A DNA stretch of 30,456 bases, taken from positions 43,556-74,011 of the forward strand of contig DBYS01000012.1 of assembly GCA_002310195.1 (NCBI GenBank), read 5' to 3'. The DNA comes from Bacteroidales bacterium UBA1180 (lineage in GTDB: Bacteria > Bacteroidota > Bacteroidia > Bacteroidales > Paludibacteraceae). Position numbers and translations under genes: made by a program. Below the pieces are notes generated by a model that had not been told where the DNA came from, ran no database searches, and saw nothing but the letters and a program-made list of their open reading frames with translations. This document shows, in pieces, positions 9,901 to 15,890 of the stretch (position 1 is its first letter; every line of letters starts with the position of its first letter).

Positions 9901-10163
9901 AGCCCGGTGCTCCTTCGTTCACGAAGTTCACCGTTAAGAACGGCGTGATGGAAATGAACTCCTACACCGCTGACAGTAATGGCAACGCTACGCTGATCAA
10001 TACGATGACGGTTAAACGCACCAAGGAGCACACTGTTCCCGAGGGCTTCGAGGATATGCGCGTAACGCCGATTGGCAACGGTGAGAAGTTCATCCGTGAC
10101 GGTCAGGTGCTTATCCGCCTCGACGGTTGTACTTACAACGTCCTCGGCGAACGGGTGGAGTAG
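6933..10163 (+). CDS. Secreted beta-helix + BIG2 + metallophosphoesterase with C-terminal tail
   Basis: The protein has 1076 residues: signal peptide (about 1-19), a beta-helix domain (20-395) that opens with IRYVSPSGDNSNDGKSWE and has many GGG turns, then a bacterial Ig-like BIG2 domain (about 403-487; VTGVSI ... WSIDDPTVASVDESG). The PAP-like N domain (about 505-680) and phosphoesterase core (about 685-1035) follow. Expected ligands are Asp695/His697, Asp729, Asn766/His767, His859 and His897/His899. GDFVETG carries Glu732 where canonical GDxxD has Asp. The last ~30 residues (GEKFIRDGQVLIRLDG ... YNVLGERVE) form a tail also seen in the proteins at 10622 and 29260, possibly a sorting or anchoring signal. 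The gene ends the tandem trio; a 458-bp spacer follows. Phosphoesterase activity is well supported, substrate unknown. Confidence 0.88.
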   Translation: MKRILLLMALCAATLCASATIRYVSPSGDNSNDGKSWETAKATIGDAVSASSSGDEVYVAAGTYKETVSVKDGVHIRGGYNPATGTRDIDNFQSILDGKDLGKFLIVKYSPDCTVPTYIEGMIIQNSDYGGEGGGAFIRGNVIIDRCIIRNCLGSGGGGVYAQASSADAPAVIKNTIIELCDATSSGGGAYLYQNAIMDGCIVRGNKGKYGAIRSHKPTCIVRNCVVYNNTCSVDGWPGSAGIFNEEGGQVINCTVVNNQGIQYAGIHSVDQVYNSIFWGNKDQEGDADPANFISAESNGSSHNYADEGFDGSSFGSITMSRTNMDADGPNFNNPTTFVGAPTNAGEIAAMRSADWSLLSTSPLINKGRNDKAPATDILGVERPVGGTVDVGAYEYDPNAKQIAVTGVSIYEESVTIIVGQTGGVSVIITPSNATNKRVTWSIDDPTVASVDESGTITGLKEDAETVVRVKTVDGEYTASAKVYVIPVPPTFYPQEVLDADEAYKIEDYTVPSFIQFLVAKEAARIDSLEGRDNPDIALIADRLAAMNDAIANLVPKTEPYNMIANINGDPATRMAFCWFTNEGVTEGKVQLLPYPNMAAEDFKSNKEEIINITATPTTTKPLNYAVSTSGIAKAAGLDSKQKFTYVSHKALAENLEPGTAYSWRVGYDGHWSPIAQFRTKDANQGEYSFIYMSDSHIMDAEYVENARWCATAAAKAVPEARFCLFPGDFVETGTESNSEWEWERWFEESIRPVIMQMPIVPTDGNHDDSPLLNYDYHFNTDWEFASKAKTKPQFSGITYSFVYGDVLFLVYSLQDWWRASGSSESSMKSTYLSSDVKNWFKEQIAKHPDTKYRVTLSHKNVFSGSGHCYDAETPMFREIMLPILKECEIDLAIQGHDHCYEVIGPVNPDTRTVVEGAVADVETVPVNTNTNMTGKKGGTFTTDDGTMYFIGATCGRKRYYPYNREKLDGYYDKHKVTNYFDLFTGMFGQPGAPSFTKFTVKNGVMEMNSYTADSNGNATLINTMTVKRTKEHTVPEGFEDMRVTPIGNGEKFIRDGQVLIRLDGCTYNVLGERVE

Positions 10164-10446
10164 GAGCTAAAAGCGATCTTGTGCTTATTTAATCAAAAAC
10201 GCGGCGGTACGCTGCCTAATGGCAGCTGTGTGTAAGCGTCCGACAGGTCTATAGTGAGCGAGCTCCCATAGCCCTCTCGCCCGCTTACCCACCAGCCAAT
10301 TCCTGACAGAATTGTCTGCTGCCTTACAAAAAAACGCTACGCTCACAAAAAAACGCTAACGCTTTCAAAAACATTGCAATGGGAAACGCTAAAAATCCCT
10401 GTTTTTCGGCAAAAAACCAAAAAAACAGCATTTTTTGCTCATAATG
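10164..10446. other. Non-coding spacer with hairpins and A-rich direct repeats
   Basis: No credible gene is seen between the phosphoesterase stop and the promoter at 10447. A perfect hairpin GCTGCC-TAAT-GGCAGC lies at 10211-10226. GTAAGCG (10232-10238) can pair with CGCTTAC (10282-10288), enclosing a smaller GCGAG/CTCGC stem (10258-10262 with 10276-10280). A 14-bp direct repeat ACAAAAAAACGCTA occurs at 10326-10339 and 10345-10358. The hairpin part may serve as a terminator-like 3' end or a small structured RNA, but no U-run follows it. Confidence 0.4.
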
Positions 10447-10478
10447 TTTGCATATATGCAAAAAAAGTTGTAACTTTG
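10447..10478 (+). promoter_or_regulatory. Bacteroidota sigma-type promoter for the 1351-residue modular protein
   Basis: TTTG at 10447-10450 (-33 element) and TAACTTTG at 10471-10478 (-7 element, consensus TAnnTTTG) are separated by exactly 20 bp, the optimal Bacteroidota spacing. Transcription should start near 10484, giving a leader of about 137 nt that contains the 11-bp repeats. The -33 element is the left edge of a perfect 16-bp palindrome, TTTGCATATATGCAAA (10447-10462), a possible operator. Confidence 0.85.
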
Positions 10479-10510
10479 TACACGGATTTTGAAAAATAAT
10501 TCGTCAGTTT

Positions 10511-10559
10511 ATCGAGGCGTTATCGAGACTGGATCGAGACTCCATCGAGAGTGTTTCGA
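10511..10559 (+). repeat. 11-bp-period tandem repeat (ATCGAGA) in the 5' leader
   Basis: ATCGAG starts at 10511, 10522, 10533 and 10544, and a degenerate copy TTCGAT starts at 10555, giving an exact 11-bp period. Three copies read ATCGAGA. The array lies downstream of the inferred transcription start and about 60 nt before the ATG, so it could act as DNA (one helical turn per site) or as leader RNA. A related array in inverted orientation is at 14763-14805. Confidence 0.75.
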
Positions 10560-10621
10560 TAGATGCGCATGGAAAACAATGTTAAATTAACCCATATTTA
10601 TTAACCAAAATTCTAATCAGT

Positions 10622-13600
10622 ATGAGAAAACTATTCTCTATTTTCGCTGCAATGCTGATGGTGTTGACAGCAAATGCAACGATTCGGAACATTTCTCCGA
10701 CTCAATGCTTTGAAGGTACTCGTAATGATGGTTACACGCTGTATGTCGAGCTTGCGCGTGGAGCACAGGCTGGTGACACCATCGTGATGGCTGATGGCGA
10801 GTACCTGGAAGGGCAATCTATTCCTGTAAATGTACCGGTTGTTATTATGGCAGCCGAGGGTGCAAAGCCGGTAGTTAAGATGTCCGGCTATTTCCAGGTT
10901 AAGGCAAGTATTAATGTCCAAGGCGTTACGTTCCAGTTCGTGGGCGCAGAAGGCAATGGATATTGCTTCTATTTCTACGAGAACACACCCAAGTTCTTGA
11001 AAATGAAAGATTGCGAGTTCAAGGACTATACGCAGTATTGTGTAAGCAGTTGGGAAAAATATCACATTGACTCTTGCATCGTTGAAGATTGCTATTTCCA
11101 CGACCTCGCAAAGGCTCCGTTCTACTTTGCACCAAGTTCTCTGCCTAACGACACGAACGCTTGCGATAATCTGACGGTAAAAAATAGCACTTTCGCAAAT
11201 ATTACTCTGAAAGATGTAGCAGTTCTTGACCTGCGTAACAATGGTAATAACGCGCAAGCTACTTCTAAATTAAGAGTGGATCACTGCACGTTCTATAACT
11301 GCAAAGGTTACGAGCGCATGATTCAGTCGTACAAGTCTCCGGATGCATCAGTATCGAACTGTATCATGATGAACCCGCTGGCTGATGCCGAAGAGGCTTC
11401 TATCTATGCTACTTATCTCTATGGCGGTGATGTGAAGAACTGTGTATGGTATCAAACAAAAAAAGTCTACACCAAGACAGAAGGTGGAGCTGTTGATAAC
11501 CTCAACGTGGATCCGAAGTTCAAAGATGCTGCTAATGCAGACTATACTCTTGCTGACGACTCTCCTGCTTTGACAGCAGGTACTGACGGTAAGGCTGTCG
11601 GTGACCCGCGTTGGGTTCCCGCTCCTGCTGCTAAGACGACTCTCTACTGCAAGATGACTCAAAGTTGGTGGACTGTTGACGGCGCTGCTGTCGGCATCTA
11701 CGCTTGGGACGGTGGTGGTAACCCCAAAGTTACGTGGCCCGGTGAGCGTATGACTCCGGTGGAAGGCGAGGAAGGCGTTTGGTCGTTCGAACTTGATACC
11801 GACACCTATAAGAATTGTATCTTTACGCGTGTGAACGGTAACGGTGCCGTTTCTGACTGGGGTGCAAAAACCAAAGACCTCACTATTCCGACGGATGGCA
11901 AGAATCTATTTACGATTACCTCTTCTTCTGCTGTTTGGGGTGACCCGGGTTGTGATGGCGAATGGTCGGTTTACGGCGAAGCTCCTCTCTCGGCTGTTCC
12001 GACAGAGGCTGCTCCTGTGCCCACATGGCCTGCTGACCAAGTGGTAAGCATCTACTCCGATACATACACTTTTGCTCCGGCTTCGCTTAACAGTTACAAC
12101 GAGAGCTGGTGGGATAACCCGACTCTGACAAAAGAGACAATCGGTGAGAATGAATACCTCCACTACAATGGTCGCATGACCGGTATGATCGGCTGGCAGT
12201 TCGGCAACATCTCGGCTACAATCATGGAGTATATCCACGTTGATATTTGGCCGTCGGCTGATGCTACCATCAAGATGGGACCGACTACTCCATACTCGCC
12301 AAATAATGCAGTTGCTTCTGTATCGTTGGCAGTTAAGGCCGGCAAGTGGAACTCGATTGATATCCCTGTGGCTGACCTGTTGGCTGCTAATGCTAATTTC
12401 AGTTTGGCAGATATCTTCCAGAACCAGTTCACCGACTACAGTGCCCTGACTGACCTCTCGGTAGATAACGTATTCTTCTATCGTACCACTCCGTACGTTG
12501 ACAATACCGCTCCTGCCGGCGTTACAGCATCGCTGAATGCTGCTTCGTATTTCGGCGGTTCGATCAAGGCTTCGGCTACCGACGAGTCCGGTGCAGTAGC
12601 ATTCACTGTAAAGAACGGTGATGCCGTTGTCGGCACAGGTAACGGTGCTTCCGGTGCAGAGGTTATCATCAACGTAGCCGGTCTGCTCCCGGGAACGAAA
12701 TACAACCTGTCAGTTATCGCTGCTGACGGCAGCGGTAATGCTGCTGAAGCTGTGGCTGTTGAGCTGAATACTCTCGCAGGCCCGGCTCCTGCTACTGCTC
12801 CTAAGACATATGCAGGTCTTGTTAAGTCGCTCTTCTCCGATGTTTATCCGACAGCAGTTGCTAATATGAACTATTATCAGGAGTGGTGGAAAGGTGCTCC
12901 GATGTCGCAAGGCCAACTCGCTGAGGGCGACAATGTAATATTCTACGGTGTGGCTGATGAAGGCGCATCCTTCGGCTGGGCATTCGACCAGATTGACCTC
13001 ACCGAGTATCCGTATCTCCACGTAAGCATTTATCCGCTTGCTGCCGGTACGATTGAGGTTTATCCTGTTCAACCGGGTTCAAACGAGTCTCTGTATCACC
13101 GCGTATCCGAGACTCTGAAGGCAAACGAGTGGAACGACCTTGTTTACGACTTCACGGGGCTTGAGATGACCAAGATCCAGCAAATCGGCTGGTGCAACTA
13201 CGTAACCGCTCAAGGCTTCTTCGTTGACAACTTCTACTTCTCGAAGTCGAAAGATGAAGTGACTGCAGCTGACCGTCGTATCAATGCTTACGGTTTGAGC
13301 GTTGCTGCTGATGGCGACAACTACATCTTCTCGTACACGGCTAACATCGACGGTACAGAGGCTAACATCATCTTCTACCAGAATGGTGTTGAGAAAGATG
13401 CCGTTGCTATCGCAGCTCCGAAGAAGGGTCTGAACCAAGCAACTATTGCTAAGTCTGACATTCCTAAGGGCTCTAACACCTGGGCAGTTGAACTGAAGGC
13501 TGACCAAGTATTTGAGTTCGGCAAACTGGCAGAAGGTGCTAACTTGAAGAAGTGCCACCTGGCTATCGATAATAGCCCTGAGTCTGACTTCTTCGGCCGT

Positions 13601-14677
13601 ATGTATGTTGCTAACCGTGCAGGTTCTGCTGATGGTGGTATCTATGTATACAATCAGGATTACACGGTTAATACCGAGAATACTCTTGCCGGTCAACCCA
13701 AGTGGCAAAGTATGGGTCGTCCGTCGGTAGGCGCAGACGGTACCGTTTATATTGGCGACTGGGGTGATGCTCATGGTGGCGTTTACGTGATGAATCCTTC
13801 TACTTTGACAGCTACTTGCTTGTTCGAAGGAGAGCAGGATGCTACCGGCGTTTGGACAAACAACGGCGTAGCTCTTGGCTCATCTACCGCTTCTGTAGGC
13901 GTTTATGGCGAAGGTGCTAATACCGTTCTCTATGCTATGAACGAAGATGTAAGCTCGGCAGGTACGACCCTGTACAAGCATGGTGTGAACGTTTATCAGC
14001 TTGGCCAGAATGACGGCACAATACTTAGCAAATGGACTGTAGCTCCGACGAAGACCTTCGCTCTCTCCGATAACGCTGCCGAAATGTTCGTTATCAACGC
14101 TACATCGAAGGGTGCATTCTTCTCATGCTCGCGTGCTAAGCCGAACAACGCTGCCGGTGCTCGCTCGCTGCAGTTCTACAACACCAATGGTGAGCGTACC
14201 TATGTTGCTCTGCCTGAAGGTGAAACAGCTGATCTGACCGGATCGCTCGGTGGCGGTTGCGCAGTTTCGCGTGACGAAGACTTGCTGGCTATCGTTGATG
14301 GTGACGGTAATATCCTGGTTTACTCGATTGCATGGACGAACGACGTTCCGGCATTGACCAAGGTTACCAAGTATGAGACAGCATTTGCAGCTCTTGGTTC
14401 GCTTTGCTTCGACTATGCTGGTAACATCGTTGTTACTGCAGGTACCAACTACAATAACAGCACAGCTAACAAGCTGGTAGCTTATGGCGTTCCGACAGAG
14501 AACAACGAAGTTATCGTTCCGGCTAAGAAGGCTCTTGTAGTAGAGGGTACAAACGAAATTACCGCTATCGAGGATACATTTGTTCCGACCAAGGTCGTTA
14601 AGTTCATTGAGAACGGTCAACTCTTCATTGAGCGTGACGGCAAGGTTTACACCATCACCGGTACGGTTGTACGTTAA
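10622..14677 (+). CDS. Large secreted multidomain protein: beta-helix, CBM-like modules, beta-propeller
   Basis: The protein has 1351 residues and a signal peptide (about 1-19, ending TANA). Approximate modules are: chondroitinase-B/pectin-lyase-like beta-helix (20-335); starch-binding-like module resembling CBM26 (336-450; LYCKMTQSWWTVDG, AWDGGGNPKVTWPGERM); jelly-roll module A (474-622; IYSDTYTF, ESWWDNP); FN3/Ig-like module (628-718); jelly-roll module B (735-876; LFSDVYPT, QEWWKGAP), a diverged copy of A; Ig-like module (886-985); beta-propeller-like region (986-1298); and a C-terminal tail (about 1320-1351; FIENGQLFIERDGKVYTITG) like that of the third phosphoesterase. The gene has its own promoter and terminator, so it is monocistronic. 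T-ending codons such as GCT are commoner than in its neighbours. A glycan-binding surface protein or polysaccharide lyase are both possible; no lyase catalytic residues were identified with confidence. Confidence 0.8.
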   Translation: MRKLFSIFAAMLMVLTANATIRNISPTQCFEGTRNDGYTLYVELARGAQAGDTIVMADGEYLEGQSIPVNVPVVIMAAEGAKPVVKMSGYFQVKASINVQGVTFQFVGAEGNGYCFYFYENTPKFLKMKDCEFKDYTQYCVSSWEKYHIDSCIVEDCYFHDLAKAPFYFAPSSLPNDTNACDNLTVKNSTFANITLKDVAVLDLRNNGNNAQATSKLRVDHCTFYNCKGYERMIQSYKSPDASVSNCIMMNPLADAEEASIYATYLYGGDVKNCVWYQTKKVYTKTEGGAVDNLNVDPKFKDAANADYTLADDSPALTAGTDGKAVGDPRWVPAPAAKTTLYCKMTQSWWTVDGAAVGIYAWDGGGNPKVTWPGERMTPVEGEEGVWSFELDTDTYKNCIFTRVNGNGAVSDWGAKTKDLTIPTDGKNLFTITSSSAVWGDPGCDGEWSVYGEAPLSAVPTEAAPVPTWPADQVVSIYSDTYTFAPASLNSYNESWWDNPTLTKETIGENEYLHYNGRMTGMIGWQFGNISATIMEYIHVDIWPSADATIKMGPTTPYSPNNAVASVSLAVKAGKWNSIDIPVADLLAANANFSLADIFQNQFTDYSALTDLSVDNVFFYRTTPYVDNTAPAGVTASLNAASYFGGSIKASATDESGAVAFTVKNGDAVVGTGNGASGAEVIINVAGLLPGTKYNLSVIAADGSGNAAEAVAVELNTLAGPAPATAPKTYAGLVKSLFSDVYPTAVANMNYYQEWWKGAPMSQGQLAEGDNVIFYGVADEGASFGWAFDQIDLTEYPYLHVSIYPLAAGTIEVYPVQPGSNESLYHRVSETLKANEWNDLVYDFTGLEMTKIQQIGWCNYVTAQGFFVDNFYFSKSKDEVTAADRRINAYGLSVAADGDNYIFSYTANIDGTEANIIFYQNGVEKDAVAIAAPKKGLNQATIAKSDIPKGSNTWAVELKADQVFEFGKLAEGANLKKCHLAIDNSPESDFFGRMYVANRAGSADGGIYVYNQDYTVNTENTLAGQPKWQSMGRPSVGADGTVYIGDWGDAHGGVYVMNPSTLTATCLFEGEQDATGVWTNNGVALGSSTASVGVYGEGANTVLYAMNEDVSSAGTTLYKHGVNVYQLGQNDGTILSKWTVAPTKTFALSDNAAEMFVINATSKGAFFSCSRAKPNNAAGARSLQFYNTNGERTYVALPEGETADLTGSLGGGCAVSRDEDLLAIVDGDGNILVYSIAWTNDVPALTKVTKYETAFAALGSLCFDYAGNIVVTAGTNYNNSTANKLVAYGVPTENNEVIVPAKKALVVEGTNEITAIEDTFVPTKVVKFIENGQLFIERDGKVYTITGTVVR

Positions 14678-14719
14678 TAGCGTAACCGCTCAGCGGATTA
14701 GCGTTCGCTAACCGCACAC

Positions 14720-14753
14720 AATTAAGCCTCGGGCTCTCGCCTGAGGCTTAATT
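14720..14753. terminator. Bidirectional rho-independent terminator
   Basis: AATTAAGCCTC (14720-14730) pairs perfectly with GAGGCTTAATT (14743-14753); the stem continues inward through a G-U and three G-C pairs to a TCTC loop. The A/T-rich outer arms make it symmetric, fitting its place between convergent genes (10622-14677 on + and 14835-15611 on -). A second hairpin, GCGG-A-TTAGCG with CGCTAACCGC, lies just upstream at 14693-14715. Confidence 0.85.
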
Positions 14754-14762
14754 TATGATCTT

Positions 14763-14805
14763 CACTCTCGATAACGGCTCGAAAACGGCTCGAAAACGGA
14801 TCAAC
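14763..14805 (-). repeat. 11-bp-period tandem repeat, inverted relative to the one at 10511
   Basis: On the + strand, units AACGGCTCGAA start at 14773 and 14784, and a degenerate unit AACGGATCAAC at 14795, period exactly 11 bp. On the minus strand the array reads as TTTTCGAGCCG units ending in CGTTATCGAGAGTG (14776 back to 14763). It shares CGTTATCGAGA and ATCGAGAGTG with the 10511 array, so the two appear to be one family in opposite orientation. Confidence 0.7.
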
Positions 14806-14834
14806 AATGCGCCGAAGATGCTTGCGTGTTGTTT

Positions 14835-15611
14835 TTATACTACGCGAACCTCTACGCCGGCGGTTTTGAGTTTGCCGGTCAGGCCGGTCGGGATAGCGCG
14901 GTCGGTAATGATGCAGTCGAGCTGGTGAACATCGGCTATATGCATGAAACTGCGTTTGTTGAACTTCGACGAGTCAAACACCGCAATGACCTTTGCTGCC
15001 TGCTGGATCATCACCTGGTTGATCAGCGCCTCTTCCATGTTCGGCGTCGATACGCCGTTTTCGATGCTGAACGAGTCAACGCCAAGGAACAGCTTGTATC
15101 CGCTGAAGTTTCGTAATGTCGATAGCGCCAACGGACCAATCACTGATTGGCTGTTGACTCGCACGTTGCCGCCAAGTAGCACTACGTCGAACCGCTTGTA
15201 CCCCATCAGTTCGGTGGCGATGTTCATCGAGTTGGTCAGAATATGCAAGTTTCGGAATCCGTCCAGATGCCGCGCTACCTCCAGCGTTGTGGTGCCGGAG
15301 TCAAGCATGATGAAGTCGCCGTCTTTAATGAGTTTGGCAGCCTCCTCGCCGATGCGCGCTTTCTCCTTGAAGTTGAACAGCCGCTTGGTGTCGATAGCGG
15401 TGTCCTCGTTCTGGTTCTCAACGGGCTTGCGCATAGCGCCACCACGCGTGCGAATGAGGAGGTTTCTGTTCTGGAGGATGGTCAGATCCTTGCGGATCGT
15501 TACTTCGGAGATGCCGGTGTCCTTACTGAGCTGAGTTACCAGCACTTCGTCTTTCTGTTCCAGCAGTTGCAAAATCAGTGCCCTGCGTTCCTTTGCTGAT
15601 GATGAGTTCAT
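14835..15611 (-). CDS. DeoR/GlpR-family transcriptional regulator
   Basis: The 258-residue protein has typical DeoR length. The N-terminal winged helix-turn-helix spans about 8-60 (LVTQLSKDTGISEVTIRKDL at 24-43, then the RGGAM wing). The DeoR C-terminal sensor domain carries the sugar-phosphate-binding signature DSGTTTLEVA (104-113) and the LGGNVR motif (146-151). Such proteins are usually repressors released by a phosphorylated sugar. It diverges from the operon starting at 15891 and is the only regulator gene seen beside this SusCD locus, so it likely controls that operon and itself. The start ATG at 15609-15611 lies about 50 nt downstream of a strong minus-strand promoter. The effector is unknown; a product of the PfkB kinase at 1558 is a candidate. 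Confidence 0.92.
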   Translation of the reverse strand: MNSSSAKERRALILQLLEQKDEVLVTQLSKDTGISEVTIRKDLTILQNRNLLIRTRGGAMRKPVENQNEDTAIDTKRLFNFKEKARIGEEAAKLIKDGDFIMLDSGTTTLEVARHLDGFRNLHILTNSMNIATELMGYKRFDVVLLGGNVRVNSQSVIGPLALSTLRNFSGYKLFLGVDSFSIENGVSTPNMEEALINQVMIQQAAKVIAVFDSSKFNKRSFMHIADVHQLDCIITDRAIPTGLTGKLKTAGVEVRVV

Positions 15612-15662
15612 GATATAAGGAGTGTATATGTGTTAATGAATGTGTTTTTCGGAATTCGACTG

Positions 15663-15694
15663 CAAAGTTACAAATAATTTTTGACATTTGCAAA
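15663..15694 (-). promoter_or_regulatory. Promoter of the DeoR-family gene
   Basis: Read on the minus strand, TTTG (15694-15691) is followed after exactly 20 bp by TAACTTTG (15670-15663), matching the Bacteroidota consensus. Transcription would start near 15657, giving a leader of about 45 nt. The -33 TTTG lies inside the palindrome ATTTGCAAAT (15686-15695). Confidence 0.85.
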
Positions 15695-15714
15695 TAAAAA
15701 GTTTCGTTAATGTT

Positions 15715-15732
15715 TTTCGAAATATTCCGAAA
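15715..15732. promoter_or_regulatory. Candidate DeoR operator, TTTCGAAATATTCCGAAA
   Basis: This 18-bp imperfect palindrome (16 of 18 positions symmetric) lies between the divergent DeoR and amidohydrolase promoters. Related half-sites occur nearby: TTTCGGAATTCGA near 15646-15658, TTTCGTTAA near 15702-15710 and TTTCGAAAATAT near 15795-15806. TTCG/CGAA-containing sites are common for DeoR/GlpR-type repressors. The assignment to this regulator is inference from position and symmetry. Confidence 0.5.
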
Positions 15733-15852
15733 CGGTTGCGCAAAGCCGTGCAAACTTTGTAATATATTGAAAATATATGCGTTATGCACGCGTGTTTCGA
15801 AAATATGTTTTAGAGCATAAACATTTACCCCTAAAAAATGAAATTTTTTTTG

Positions 15853-15860
15853 TAACTTTG
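15853..15860 (+). promoter_or_regulatory. -7 element for the amidohydrolase-GH36-SusCD operon
   Basis: TAACTTTG at 15853-15860 is a perfect Bacteroidota -7 element 30 bp before the ATG at 15891. No TTTG is found at the optimal 19-21 bp upstream; the nearest similar sequence is TTTA at 15824-15827. The weak -33 region suggests dependence on an activator or otherwise regulated transcription, unlike the two complete promoters in this window. Confidence 0.7.
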
Positions 15861-15890
15861 CAACGCATTTCGATAAAGTGCATACGAATT

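Noticed and set aside
10178..10197. Weak hairpin AAGC...GCTT as terminator of the phosphoesterase operon
   Set aside because: The stem is only four pairs and no T-run follows, so it does not meet the standard of the other terminators.
10511..10559. CRISPR-like array
   Set aside because: The units are 11 bp with only 4-5 bp between the conserved cores; there are no spacers of CRISPR length and no cas genes.
15777..15890. Upstream ATG extending the amidohydrolase by 38 residues
   Set aside because: The extension would include the -7 promoter element and bury the lipoprotein signal peptide; the start at 15891 is preferred.
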